64,000 nucleotides of DNA from CAVYXZ01 sp965223835 (GCA_965223835.1 CBDCXQ010000001.1:3968001-4032000), one strand, 5' to 3'; shown: positions 50,959-59,176, numbered from the stretch's first letter. The notes: generated by a model from the letters alone, not told the origin. Made by a program: numbers and translations.

Positions 50959-51345
50959 CTATTTCTTGGTCGCGCCGCGTCGCCGCCCACGCCCCGGCAC
51001 CGTTTTCCGCGCACCGCGCTGGGTTCGGGCATTGGTTCGAGTCCGTTGACCATGTGCTGGCAAGTTGCGCCGATGCCGCATCCCCCGATAGCTGCCGATT
51101 TCTGACAACCGTTTGATGTTCAACTGCACTTCACGACGCAGATCACCTTCGGTGGTTAGCTGCGACACTTCATCACGCAACATCTGCAGTTCGGCTTCGG
51201 TCAGGTCTTTGATCCGGGTATCGGGATTCACGCCCGTTTTTCCCAGAATCCCCTTGCTGGTCGCCCGCCCAACCCCATAGATGTAGGTCAAAGCAATTTC
51301 AACTCGCTTGTCGCGGGGTAGATCAACCCCTTCAATTCGCGCCAT
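50959..51345 (-). CDS. rpsM: Ribosomal protein uS13
   Basis: 128 residues. Seen: 'MARIEGVDLPRDKRVEIALT', 'YGVGRATSKGIL', 'GSYRGMRHRRNLPAHGQRTR' and the basic C-terminal tail 'GRGRRRGATKK' that touches tRNA. A gap of 103 bases leads to rpsK and 16 bases separate it from rpmJ. Confidence 0.96.
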   Translation of the reverse strand: MARIEGVDLPRDKRVEIALTYIYGVGRATSKGILGKTGVNPDTRIKDLTEAELQMLRDEVSQLTTEGDLRREVQLNIKRLSEIGSYRGMRHRRNLPAHGQRTRTNARTQRGARKTVPGRGRRRGATKK

Positions 51346-51361
51346 CGTCTAACTCCCTACC

Positions 51362-51475
51362 CTAACCCTGACGTTGTTTATGTCTCGGATTATCACAGAT
51401 AATCATTACCCGGCCATGACGCTTAATGACGCGGCATTTTGGGCAGCGCTTCCTTACTGATGCTGATACACGCAT
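51362..51475 (-). CDS. rpmJ: Ribosomal protein bL36
   Basis: 37 residues, too short for most gene lists. Seen: 'MRVSASVRKRCPKCRVIKRH' at the start and 'IICDNPRHKQRQG' at the end. The C-x2-C and C-x4-H set forms the usual zinc site. infA, often upstream of rpmJ, is not present: the 77 bases to map hold no gene. Confidence 0.95.
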   Translation of the reverse strand: MRVSASVRKRCPKCRVIKRHGRVMIICDNPRHKQRQG

Positions 51476-51552
51476 GGTTCGGTCTCATTTTGATTTTGAT
51501 TTCAACGGAACGAATAGTATAACAGACGAAGGTCAGGTTGTCTAGAACCGAT

Positions 51553-52344
51553 TTAGGGCAGCGTCAACACAATCGGCTCTTGCTCAGTGATGGCGATGGT
51601 ATGCTCAAAATGCGTACACAACGCACCGTCCTCAGTCACAACCGTCCATTTGTCGTCCAATTCGCGGGTCTCGGCCCGCCCGGCATTAATCATCGGTTCC
51701 AGCGCATAGGTCATACCGGGCTTCAACGGATAACTGACCCACCCCTGCTGCCGCCGCAACCGCCGCCCCCGCGGCCACCAGTTGGGGACCTGGGGTTCCT
51801 CATGCATCTTGCGGCCTACACCATGCCCGGTGTATTCGCGCACCACACTATAACCTTGTTTACTGATATAGTGTTGAATCGCCAGCGATACATCTTTGGT
51901 TTCGTTGGGCAACACCGATGCACGGATGCCAACCCATAGCGCCGCTTCAGAAACTTCCAGCAAACGCTGGACCCCTGGCGTGACTTCACCCACTGGATAG
52001 GTCCAGGCAGAATCGCCGACAAAACCCTGATACACGGAGCCAATATCGATGCTGATGATGTCGCCTTCTTCCAACCTGCGATCACTCGGAATACCATGCA
52101 CCAGTTCATCATTGATTGATGCACAGATTGATGCTGGGAAATCGGGCGAATCCGGCTTGGGATAACCCAGAAAGGCGGCGGTGGCATTGTGATCGTGCAA
52201 GATATTCGCCACCAGCGTATCCAGTTGTTTGGTCGTGACACCCGGCTTAATCGCATCGCGGACGGCCTGATGGGCCACAGCTACGATGCGCCCCGCCTCA
52301 CGCATAGTGGCAAGTTCTTCCGGGTTTTTGTAATGGATGGTCAT
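51553..52344 (-). CDS. map: Methionine aminopeptidase, type I
   Basis: 263 residues. Metal ligands are all present: Asp100, Asp111, His174, Glu216 and Glu247, in 'SIDIGSVYQGFVGDSA', 'YTGHGVGRKMHEEPQVPN', 'YALEPMI' and 'FEHTIAI'. After 'EPQVPN' a Trp-Trp and Arg-rich insert of about 12 residues ('WWPRGRRLRRQQGW') replaces the usual short loop. Known: removes the initiator methionine. It lies 25 bases after adk. Confidence 0.94.
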   Translation of the reverse strand: MTIHYKNPEELATMREAGRIVAVAHQAVRDAIKPGVTTKQLDTLVANILHDHNATAAFLGYPKPDSPDFPASICASINDELVHGIPSDRRLEEGDIISIDIGSVYQGFVGDSAWTYPVGEVTPGVQRLLEVSEAALWVGIRASVLPNETKDVSLAIQHYISKQGYSVVREYTGHGVGRKMHEEPQVPNWWPRGRRLRRQQGWVSYPLKPGMTYALEPMINAGRAETRELDDKWTVVTEDGALCTHFEHTIAITEQEPIVLTLP

Positions 52345-52369
52345 GATATGCCGTCGCTAGTTCGCGGCT

Positions 52370-53071
52370 CTAAGCCTGATCGAGAACCGTTTTGATGGCC
52401 CTACTCACTGTTGGAATGGGTTGTTCGGCGTCGATGGTGGTGACTAAGCCTTTATCCCGATAATAATTGACCAGCGGCATGGTCGTTTCGAGATAAGTAT
52501 CGATACGTCGGATAACGGCCCCCGCGTTGGCATCATCCGGGCGTCGAATCAAATCCGCGCCGGTTGCTTTCTCCCTGCCAACCACACGCGGCGGATAGGC
52601 TTCATCAGGATGATCCTCAAACCGCCATTCAATTTCAGCATCATCGAAAAAGAGATTGTACAGATTACCGGTTGTGGATGACACGCGCCCGAAGGCCCGC
52701 TTGAAAGCCGTGTACAGATCCAGTTCGAGTAATAACACTGCGTTCACCTGCTCGCCTTTGGCCGCCAGATGCGCTGCCAACCAATCGGCCTGCACCGGGT
52801 TGCGCGGGAAACCATCCAGAATCACGCCATTGGCAGCATCGGGTTGTGCCAGTCGATCTTCTACAATGTCACAGGTAATCTCATCAGAGATCAATTGTCC
52901 AGACGCCATAATCTCCTGAATCTTACGGGCAAAATCGTCTTCGCGTGTTTTCATAGCGCGGAACAAATCGCCGGTTGATACGTGGGGGATGCCATAATTC
53001 TTGCTAATAAATCCAGCCTGGACGCCTTTACCGGCCCCCTGCACGCCCATCAAGATAATGTACAAACCCAT
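52370..53071 (-). CDS. adk: Adenylate kinase
   Basis: 233 residues. Seen: P-loop 'GVQGAGKGVQ' at residues 9-18, where the usual Pro and the usual Thr after GKG are Gln11 and Val17; 'HVSTGDLFRAM' (AMP-binding), 'GVILDGFPRNPVQADWL' and a LID segment around 'FGRVSSTTGNLYNLFF' without zinc cysteines, then 'LIRRPDDANAG'. Known: balances ATP, ADP and AMP. The altered P-loop needs attention but the rest is intact. Confidence 0.92.
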   Translation of the reverse strand: MGLYIILMGVQGAGKGVQAGFISKNYGIPHVSTGDLFRAMKTREDDFARKIQEIMASGQLISDEITCDIVEDRLAQPDAANGVILDGFPRNPVQADWLAAHLAAKGEQVNAVLLLELDLYTAFKRAFGRVSSTTGNLYNLFFDDAEIEWRFEDHPDEAYPPRVVGREKATGADLIRRPDDANAGAVIRRIDTYLETTMPLVNYYRDKGLVTTIDAEQPIPTVSRAIKTVLDQA

Positions 53072-53093
53072 GTTAATTATGTCCTACCGTGGC

Positions 53094-53145
53094 GCATCAC
53101 AGCCGATTGCTTGTGATGCAGAAAGGGCACAGCGGACCGTGCCCT
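53094..53145 (-). promoter_or_regulatory. Two stem-loops between secY and adk
   Basis: GCATCACA/TGTGATGC (53094-53101 with 53112-53119) and AGGGCAC/GTGCCCT (53124-53145 as one hairpin) form two adjacent stems. The second is followed on the minus strand by TTTC only, so it is a weak terminator or an attenuator. Confidence 0.5.
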
Positions 53146-53184
53146 CACGAATATCAATGTGATTATTTTGGTGAAGGCAACCGT

Positions 53185-54510
53185 TTAGCGCATAAACCCT
53201 TCATAGTTGCGCATCACAAGCTGAGCCTCAAGCTGCCGCATCGTATCTATGACCACACCGACGACGATGATAAGGCCCGACCCGGTGATAACGCTGGCCG
53301 CATTGAGCGTGCCACCACCCGCGACGAATTCAGTGGGAAACAGTAACGAATTCAACAGATCGACCATGCCCGGAATAACGGCGATAATACCCAGGAACAA
53401 CGCACCGACCAGCGTAATCCGCCGCGACACGCGCAGGAGATATTCTTGGGTGCGCTTGCCGGGTCTAATGCCAGGGATAAAACCGCCCTGCCGCTGCAAG
53501 TTACCGGCCAGGTCCTGATTGGCGATCATCGTCTCCGCATAGAAGAATGTGAAGCCAACCGTCAGCAGAAAAAAGGTGCCCCAATAGGCAAGACCTTGCT
53601 GGTTGCCGAAGGTCTGGTTGATCGAGTCGCCTAACGGCCCCGGCGGGAAAATATTCACCAGAATGGCCGGGAACGTGATGATCGACTGGGCAAAAATCAG
53701 CGGGATCATGCCTACTGGATTAACACGAAGTGGAATATGGGTGGTTGCGCCGCCATATTGTTTGCGGCCCCGCACCCGCTTACCGTATTGTACCGGAATC
53801 CGACGCACACCTTCCTGAATAATCACGATGGTGGCGATGGTCACGAGCACGATAATCACAAACGAAATCAGGTTATAGACGGGCTGGGTTGATGTCGTGG
53901 CGAGTTGCGCCAGGTTCGATGGTGCGGAGGCCACAATACCCGCAAAGATGATGATAGAAAGACCGTTGCCAATACCTTGCTCAGTAATGAGATCGCCAAG
54001 CCAGATGGCAAACATTGTACCAGCGGTCATGGTTGCGATGACGGTGACTGTCAGCAGTATATCCTGACCAAAGGATGGAATAATGGGCTGACCACCCAGA
54101 TTGCCAAAAATCGCAATTTGCCCCACCGCCTGCAAAATCGCCATCGGGATTGCCAGGTAGTAGGTATAGCGCTGGATTTTTTCCTGGCCGCCCGGCTCAC
54201 GCTGAATCGCTTCAAGCTGGGGGATAATCGGCACCAGCAGCTGGAAAATAATCGACGCCGTGATATAGGGGTAAACACCCATCGCAATGACGCTAAAATT
54301 GGCAACTGCGCCACCGGATAACAGGTTGAGCACACCCACCAACCCACCCGAATTGCTCTGGAGCAGGGCTTGCAGAGCGCCCCGATCAACGCCGATCACC
54401 GGGACATGCGCCGCAAACTGGTAAACAACCAGGACCAGGCCGGTGAACAGCAGTTTGTTGCGTACATCCCGCAAACGCCAGGCGTTACGTACTGCGTCAA
54501 GTGCTTGCAT
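53185..54510 (-). CDS. secY: Protein translocase subunit SecY
   Basis: 441 residues. The start 'MQALDAVRNAWRLRDVRNKL' is family consensus; an upstream in-frame ATG adds 17 odd residues. Ten membrane segments are visible. Seen: 'GGAVANFSVIAMGVYPYITA' (plug and helix 2), 'ITEQGIGNGLSIIIFAGIV', 'GKRVRGRKQYGGATTHIPLR' (cytoplasmic loop that meets SecA or the ribosome), 'GGFIPGIRPGKRTQEYL'. Known: forms the membrane channel with SecE and SecG. Confidence 0.96.
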   Translation of the reverse strand: MQALDAVRNAWRLRDVRNKLLFTGLVLVVYQFAAHVPVIGVDRGALQALLQSNSGGLVGVLNLLSGGAVANFSVIAMGVYPYITASIIFQLLVPIIPQLEAIQREPGGQEKIQRYTYYLAIPMAILQAVGQIAIFGNLGGQPIIPSFGQDILLTVTVIATMTAGTMFAIWLGDLITEQGIGNGLSIIIFAGIVASAPSNLAQLATTSTQPVYNLISFVIIVLVTIATIVIIQEGVRRIPVQYGKRVRGRKQYGGATTHIPLRVNPVGMIPLIFAQSIITFPAILVNIFPPGPLGDSINQTFGNQQGLAYWGTFFLLTVGFTFFYAETMIANQDLAGNLQRQGGFIPGIRPGKRTQEYLLRVSRRITLVGALFLGIIAVIPGMVDLLNSLLFPTEFVAGGGTLNAASVITGSGLIIVVGVVIDTMRQLEAQLVMRNYEGFMR

Positions 54511-54593
54511 AAACAATAATCCTCTTCCGTCAACAACAACGATCAAACATATGATATACAACGAACGAGGCGCTAAGCCTCATTCATTGTCGT

Positions 54594-55130
54594 TTAGACG
54601 TTGTCGTCTTCGTAAACCTTAGCCAGTTCCGCTTTCGGCAGGAGCTTGACGGTTGCCCGTGCGCCTTTCAGCTTAATTTCCAGCTTTTCAACCGAGCCAC
54701 CGGCTGCGGTGATTTTCTCTTCCGCCGCTTTGGTAATCCGATGCACCTTGAGTGTCAGTTTCTTCTCAATCTCGCCATTGCCCAGGACCACAACCGGTCG
54801 CTGTGGATCACGAATCAAGCCCAGTTCGTTCAGCACTTGCGGCGTGACTTCGGCCCCATCAGTAATCCCTTCATGGGCATTCAGGCGGTCCAACCGCACT
54901 TCCTGATATTCAATGCGAAAGATGTTGGTAAAACCACGTTTGAACGGCAAACGACGTACCAGCGGAAGCTGACCACCCTCAAAATAGGGGCCTTTGCCAC
55001 CACCAGCCCGCGCACCCTGACCTTTTTGTCCACGCCCGGCAGTCTTGCCTTTACCAGCCGAGATACCACGGCCAACCCGCGTCCGCTTTTTCTTGGACCC
55101 CGGTGCGGGCTTTAAGTCATGTAACTTCAT
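54594..55130 (-). CDS. rplO: Ribosomal protein uL15
   Basis: 178 residues, longer than the usual 145-150 because of a charged C-terminal extension of about 30 residues ('GARATVKLLPKAELAKVYED'). Seen: 'MKLHDLKPAPGSKKKRTRVG', 'GKGKTAGRGQKGQGAR' and 'EGGQLPLVRRLPFKRGF'. It follows rpmD by two bases. Confidence 0.95.
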   Translation of the reverse strand: MKLHDLKPAPGSKKKRTRVGRGISAGKGKTAGRGQKGQGARAGGGKGPYFEGGQLPLVRRLPFKRGFTNIFRIEYQEVRLDRLNAHEGITDGAEVTPQVLNELGLIRDPQRPVVVLGNGEIEKKLTLKVHRITKAAEEKITAAGGSVEKLEIKLKGARATVKLLPKAELAKVYEDDNV

Positions 55131-55132
55131 CG

Positions 55133-55321
55133 TTATTCTTCAACCTCTTCGACTTCCACCAGATGGCTGACCTTGTTAATCATGCCCCAGATGGCCGGCG
55201 TATCATTGTGCGTTGCCGTAGCATGCAGTTTCTTCAGGCCCAACGCCCGCAGCGTCGCCTTCTGATCTTTGACATAGCCAATACCACTTTTGACCTGAGT
55301 GACGCGCAATTTCTTACTCAT
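55133..55321 (-). CDS. rpmD: Ribosomal protein uL30
   Basis: 62 residues from ATG 55321; a longer in-frame start is rejected since it would overlap rpsE widely. Seen: 'KKLRVTQVKSGIGYVKDQKA' and 'LRALGLKKLHATATHNDTPA'. It overlaps the end of rpsE by eight bases and ends in an acidic run. Confidence 0.94.
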   Translation of the reverse strand: MSKKLRVTQVKSGIGYVKDQKATLRALGLKKLHATATHNDTPAIWGMINKVSHLVEVEEVEE

Positions 55322-55925
55322 CAACCGCCTCCGGCTCAGCCGCTTCGGCTCCCGGCGCGGCCACAACTTCAACACTCTGATGCAAGGCCGCACGTTCCCA
55401 GAAAGGCAGCACGTCTTCAACCTTCTTGCCACGCATTGCCGCCATCTGCTCCGGGCTGCGCAATTGCTGCAAAGCGTCGAGTGTCGCCATCGTCACGTTG
55501 AGCAGGTTGGCACTCCCCTGACTTTTGGTGAGGATGTCACGCACGCCCGCCGCTTCGAGCACCGCCCGCACACCACCACCGGCGATAACACCGGTACCGG
55601 GCGATGCTGGTTTGAGCATCACGCGTGCGCCACCATAGCGGCCCACAATCGGATGGGGTACGGTGGTGCCAGACAGCGCCACTCGTTCCATATTCTTACG
55701 GGCTTTTTCCGAGCCTTTACGGATACTATCGGGCACACCACGTGCTTTGCCGATGCCCACACCGACTCGACCCTTATTGTCGCCGATAATCACGACCGTG
55801 CGGAAGGCAAAACGCCGACCACCCTTGATGACTTTAGCAACACGTTTAATATCGACCACGCGTTCATCAAGTTCCTCGCGGTCGTCGTCCCGGTCGCGCC
55901 GGGGTTCCCGTCGTCTATCTGCCAT
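55314..55925 (-). CDS. rpsE: Ribosomal protein uS5
   Basis: 203 residues. An N-terminal charged extension ('RRREPRRDRDDDREELDE') precedes the usual core: 'RVVDIKRVAKVIKGGRRFAF', 'VGVGIGKARGVPDSIRKG', 'GVIAGGGVRAVLEAAGVRDI' and 'SANLLNVTMATLDAL'. The C-terminal tail is acidic. The extensions on both ends are more pronounced than in Escherichia coli. Confidence 0.95.
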   Translation of the reverse strand: MADRRREPRRDRDDDREELDERVVDIKRVAKVIKGGRRFAFRTVVIIGDNKGRVGVGIGKARGVPDSIRKGSEKARKNMERVALSGTTVPHPIVGRYGGARVMLKPASPGTGVIAGGGVRAVLEAAGVRDILTKSQGSANLLNVTMATLDALQQLRSPEQMAAMRGKKVEDVLPFWERAALHQSVEVVAAPGAEAAEPEAVDE

Positions 55926-55935
55926 GAATCGCTCC

Positions 55936-56304
55936 CTAGAATACTAAACCGGCTTCGCGTGCGCCGTCGGCAACTGCCGCGATCCGACCATGATAGCGAT
56001 AACCGCCCCGGTCGAAGACGATCTTCTCGATTCCGGCTTTTTTCGCCCGTTCAGCAGCGACCAGCCCGACAACTTTGGCGGCTTCGACCCGGCTCTTACC
56101 GTCAATCTGAGCCGAAACTTCTTTGTCAATCGTTGACGCCGAGACCAGCGTATGCCCGGCCTCATCATCAATCACCTGAACATAGATGTGGTCCAGGCTG
56201 CGATAAACGTTCATCCGCGGACGTTCGGCGGTACCAGCCACCTTCGCTCGCATCCGATAATGCCGTTTCTTGCGGGCAGCATATTTGCGTTTATTTGCAT
56301 TCAT
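55936..56304 (-). CDS. rplR: Ribosomal protein uL18
   Basis: 122 residues. Seen: 'KRHYRMRAKVAGTAERPRMN', 'VYRSLDHIYVQVIDDEAGHT' and 'FDRGGYRYHGRIAAVADGAR', which bind 5S rRNA. It follows rplF with no gap. Confidence 0.95.
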   Translation of the reverse strand: MNANKRKYAARKKRHYRMRAKVAGTAERPRMNVYRSLDHIYVQVIDDEAGHTLVSASTIDKEVSAQIDGKSRVEAAKVVGLVAAERAKKAGIEKIVFDRGGYRYHGRIAAVADGAREAGLVF

Positions 56305-56856
56305 TTAAACTTTACCTGCCTTACCAGCCTTGCGGCGGACGTATTCGTCAGAGTAGCGAATACCTTTACCCTTGTAAGGTTCGGGCGGGCGCACCTCGCG
56401 AATATTTGCGGCCACCTGGCCGACCATCTGCTTGTCAATACCATCAACATGGATGATATATCGATTACCACTGCCACGTTCTGCCGTGAACTGAATGCCA
56501 TCCGGCGCTTCCATCACGACGTCATGCGAGAACCCCATCTTCATCACCAGGTCCTTGCCCTTGACTTCCGCCGTATAGCCGACACCTTCGGTGAACAACG
56601 TCTTGCGAAAACCATCGGAAACACCCGTGACCATGTTTGCCACCAGTGCCCGAGTCAGACCGTGCAAAGCACGATGCCGCTTTTGGTCCGATGGCCGGGC
56701 CACATAGAGCGTACCATCTTCCTGCTTGATGGACATCTCCGGGTGAATAGATTGATTGAGTTCACCCTTCGGGCCTTTTACGGTTACCGCCTGGCCGCTG
56801 ATGGTGACATTCACCTTTTCGGGCAGGGCGATGGGCTTGTTACCAATACGAGACAT
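56305..56856 (-). CDS. rplF: Ribosomal protein uL6
   Basis: 183 residues; the start 'MSRIGNKPIALPEKVNVTIS' is the consensus, with an upstream ATG in frame rejected. Two repeats of the uL6 fold are seen. The C-terminus has 'PPEPYKGKGIRYSDEYVRRK'. It lies near the factor-binding site. Confidence 0.95.
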   Translation of the reverse strand: MSRIGNKPIALPEKVNVTISGQAVTVKGPKGELNQSIHPEMSIKQEDGTLYVARPSDQKRHRALHGLTRALVANMVTGVSDGFRKTLFTEGVGYTAEVKGKDLVMKMGFSHDVVMEAPDGIQFTAERGSGNRYIIHVDGIDKQMVGQVAANIREVRPPEPYKGKGIRYSDEYVRRKAGKAGKV

Positions 56857-56867
56857 CGGCCTCTCCT

Positions 56868-57272
56868 TTACCAGACGTAACACAATACTTCGCCACCAAC
56901 ACGCTTGCGGCGGGCTTCCTGATCGGTCATCACACCTTTGGGCGTCGTGATAATGGCGATGCCAATACCGCTCATCACCCGTGGCATGTCGCGTGAACCC
57001 CGATACACACGGCGACCCGGCTTACTGATGCGTTGCAGCGATGTAATCACTGGACGACGTTCGCGCCGCGCACCAAAATATTTCAGCTTGATCGCGATTA
57101 ATGGGACGGGTTTCTCGTCCTGGACAGAATAGCCTTCGATATACCCTTCATCCGTCAGGATGCGGGCGATCTCAACCTTGATTTTCGAGCTAGGAATCAG
57201 CACTTCCGGCATCCCAGCCATGAGCGCATTGCGGATGCGCGTTAACATATCGGCAATTGGATCGTTGGTCAT
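56868..57272 (-). CDS. rpsH: Ribosomal protein uS8
   Basis: 134 residues. Seen: 'MTNDPIADMLTRIRNALMAG', 'ARILTDEGYIEGY', 'RISKPGRRVYRGSRDMPRVM' and 'IGIAIITTPKGVMTDQEARR'. It binds 16S rRNA directly and in other bacteria regulates the spc operon. Confidence 0.96.
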   Translation of the reverse strand: MTNDPIADMLTRIRNALMAGMPEVLIPSSKIKVEIARILTDEGYIEGYSVQDEKPVPLIAIKLKYFGARRERRPVITSLQRISKPGRRVYRGSRDMPRVMSGIGIAIITTPKGVMTDQEARRKRVGGEVLCYVW

Positions 57273-57281
57273 GGGTTGCTC

Positions 57282-57488
57282 CTACCAGCTTGACTTGACG
57301 ACGCCAGGAATTTTGCCCTGGAGCGCCTGCTCACGGAAATGCATCCGGCACAGGCCAAACCGCCGGATATAACCCCGCGGGCGCCCACAAATCTTGCCCG
57401 AATTGGGGTCCACAAACTGGCAGCGATTGCGTACCCGGACCTTATATTTACGTCGCCCTTCGCGGGCCGTGATTGATTTTTTCGCCAT
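57282..57488 (-). CDS. rpsN: Ribosomal protein uS14 with unusual zinc site
   Basis: 68 residues, zinc-type by size and by 'RRFGLCRMHFREQALQGKIP'. The first cysteine pair, normally C-x2-C, is C-x10-C (Cys23 and Cys34) because of an insert 'QFVDPNSGKI', and the last ligand is His50, giving C-x2-H (Cys47-His50) in place of C-x2-C. Four ligands remain possible. The insert and the His replacement are not read as sequencing error since frame and flanks are intact. Confidence 0.93.
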   Translation of the reverse strand: MAKKSITAREGRRKYKVRVRNRCQFVDPNSGKICGRPRGYIRRFGLCRMHFREQALQGKIPGVVKSSW

Positions 57489-57498
57489 AACCTATCCC

Positions 57499-58053
57499 TT
57501 AATTATCCCTGAAGGGCATCCCCAGCAGTTTGAGCAGTCGACGACCTTCCTCGTCTGTTTGAGCGGTCGTGACAATGGTCATCTCCATGCCCCGCACCTT
57601 ATCAATCTTGTCGTATTGAATTTCCGGGAAGATCAACTGCTCACGCAGACCAATGGTATAGTTACCCCGACCATCAAAGTTATCCGGTGAAACGCCCCGA
57701 AAGTCGCGTACACGCGGCAGGGCAATATTCATAAACCGATCGAGCAATGCCCACATCCGCTCACCGCGCAGCGTCACCTTGACGCCAATCGCACGGCCTT
57801 CACGGAGCTTGAAGTTGGCAATACTTTTACGTGCATGGGTGATAATGGGTTGTTGGCCCGTAATCAGGCGCAGGTCAGCAACAGCAGCATCCAATGCTTT
57901 GGGGTTATCCAGTGCTTCGCCCAGGCCAATGTTGACGACGACCTTGCTCACACCCGGCGCTTCCAGCACATTTTTATAGCCGAACTCTTCGACGAGCTGC
58001 GGCACAATTTCATCGTGGTAACGAGCCTTTAAGATGGGTGTCACGGTACTCAT
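57499..58053 (-). CDS. rplE: Ribosomal protein uL5
   Basis: 184 residues. Seen: 'VLEAPGVSKVVVNIGLGEAL', 'ARKSIANFKLREGRAIGVKV', 'RVRDFRGVSPDNFDGRGNYT' and 'MEMTIVTTAQTDEEGRRLLK'. It bridges 5S rRNA to the large subunit. Confidence 0.96.
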   Translation of the reverse strand: MSTVTPILKARYHDEIVPQLVEEFGYKNVLEAPGVSKVVVNIGLGEALDNPKALDAAVADLRLITGQQPIITHARKSIANFKLREGRAIGVKVTLRGERMWALLDRFMNIALPRVRDFRGVSPDNFDGRGNYTIGLREQLIFPEIQYDKIDKVRGMEMTIVTTAQTDEEGRRLLKLLGMPFRDN

Positions 58054-58083
58054 AATTTAACTACTCCTGTTCCCCACGTCGGC

Positions 58084-58407
58084 CTAATCCGTATCGGCAT
58101 CGCATTTTTTGCAATACCGGGTTTTAAAGCCGTCGTCTTTGAAGCGGAAACCAACCCGCGTAGCCTCGTCACATGATGGGCAAACGAGCATCACATTGGA
58201 CAAATGAATTGGCCCTTCAAATTCCAGAATTTGCGCCTGTACTTGTTGCCGTCCGGCCTGCTGGGCTTTCTGATGTTTTTTGAGGACGTTGACGCCCTCC
58301 ACCACGACCCGATTTTCCTTTTTGTAAACGGTGATGACGCTACCGCGCTCACCCAGATCTTTCCCGGCAATCACTTCTACCTGATCGCCCGTTTTAATTC
58401 GCTGCAT
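58084..58407 (-). CDS. rplX: Ribosomal protein uL24
   Basis: 107 residues. A KOW motif ('KTGDQVEVIAGKDLGERGSV') is followed by a C-terminal zinc-ribbon-like segment with 'CPSCDEATRVGFRF' and 'RYCKKCDADTD', present in many but not all bacterial uL24 proteins. Confidence 0.95.
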   Translation of the reverse strand: MQRIKTGDQVEVIAGKDLGERGSVITVYKKENRVVVEGVNVLKKHQKAQQAGRQQVQAQILEFEGPIHLSNVMLVCPSCDEATRVGFRFKDDGFKTRYCKKCDADTD

Positions 58408-58424
58408 ATTGAATTACTCCCCAC

Positions 58425-58796
58425 TCACAGTGTTTCCGGCGCGAGTGACACGATCTTCATAAAGCCTTTATCACGCAATTCCCGTGCGACTGGCCCGAAC
58501 ACGCGCGTCCCGCGGGGGTTCGTGAGGTCTTCGGCCAGGATCACCGCAGCGTTATCATCAAATTTGATGTAAGAACCATCGGTGCGGCGATATTCTTTGG
58601 CAGTACGCACAATTACGGCTCGCACCACCGTACTCTTCTTCACGCCGCCATCGCTGGCCGCTGATTTGACGGTTGCAACGACCACATCACCCACCCGGCC
58701 ATAACGCTTCTTTGACCCACCGAGCACGCGAATCACCAGGAGTTCGCGTGCGCCGCTGTTGTCGGCGACATTAAGACGCGACTCAACCTGAATCAT
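58425..58796 (-). CDS. rplN: Ribosomal protein uL14
   Basis: 123 residues. Seen: 'MIQVESRLNVADNSGARELL', 'GDVVVATVKSAA', 'RTDGSYIKFDDNAAVILAED' and 'GTRVFGPVARELRDKGFMKI'. Its ATG overlaps the rpsQ stop by four bases. Confidence 0.96.
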   Translation of the reverse strand: MIQVESRLNVADNSGARELLVIRVLGGSKKRYGRVGDVVVATVKSAASDGGVKKSTVVRAVIVRTAKEYRRTDGSYIKFDDNAAVILAEDLTNPRGTRVFGPVARELRDKGFMKIVSLAPETL

Positions 58797-59176
58797 TCGT
58801 CGCTCTCCTCAATTTCACTCTCGTCATTCTCATTCTCGACGGGTTCGGGCGCATTCAAGTCTTCTTCCAAAGACTCAATGACGGCTTCGTCCTGCGCTTC
58901 CATCGAGACTTTTTCGACAACCCGGTTACCAGTGTCTTGTACCACGTCTTCGACCACCCACCGCTTGCGTTTGCTCAACGGGCGGCTCTCCACGACGCGC
59001 ACGACGGTCCCAATCGGAATCTCGTTACTTTCGTCATGAGCATAAATCTTCTTGGTGGTACGGACCACTTTCTTATAAATTCGGTGCTGTTGGATGATGT
59101 CGATTGCCACCACCACCGTTTTATCCATTTTGTCGCTAACAACGCGACCAACCAGCCGCTTACGATTATTAGGCAT
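58793..59176 (-). CDS. rpsQ: Ribosomal protein uS17 with acidic C-terminal tail
   Basis: 127 residues from ATG 59176, where the family start 'MPNNRKRLVGRVVSDKMDKT' begins; a longer frame into rpmC is rejected. The core is normal ('IDIIQQHRIYKKVVRTTKKI', 'GTVVRVVESRPLSKRKRWVV'). About 40 extra residues follow, nearly all Glu, Asp and Asn ('NAPEPVENENDESEIEESDE'), beyond the usual 85-90. Confidence 0.94.
   Translation of the reverse strand: MPNNRKRLVGRVVSDKMDKTVVVAIDIIQQHRIYKKVVRTTKKIYAHDESNEIPIGTVVRVVESRPLSKRKRWVVEDVVQDTGNRVVEKVSMEAQDEAVIESLEEDLNAPEPVENENDESEIEESDE

Noticed and set aside
51476..51552. infA between map and rpmJ
   Set aside because: The 77 bases are too short for the 72-residue protein and show no fitting frame.
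53124..53145. Strong intrinsic terminator between secY and adk
   Set aside because: The hairpin is followed by only three T residues and adk lies directly downstream, so it was called a regulatory stem-loop.
55299..56456. 385-codon open frame opposite rpsE, rplR and rplF
   Set aside because: It runs antisense to three certain ribosomal genes and has no recognisable domain.
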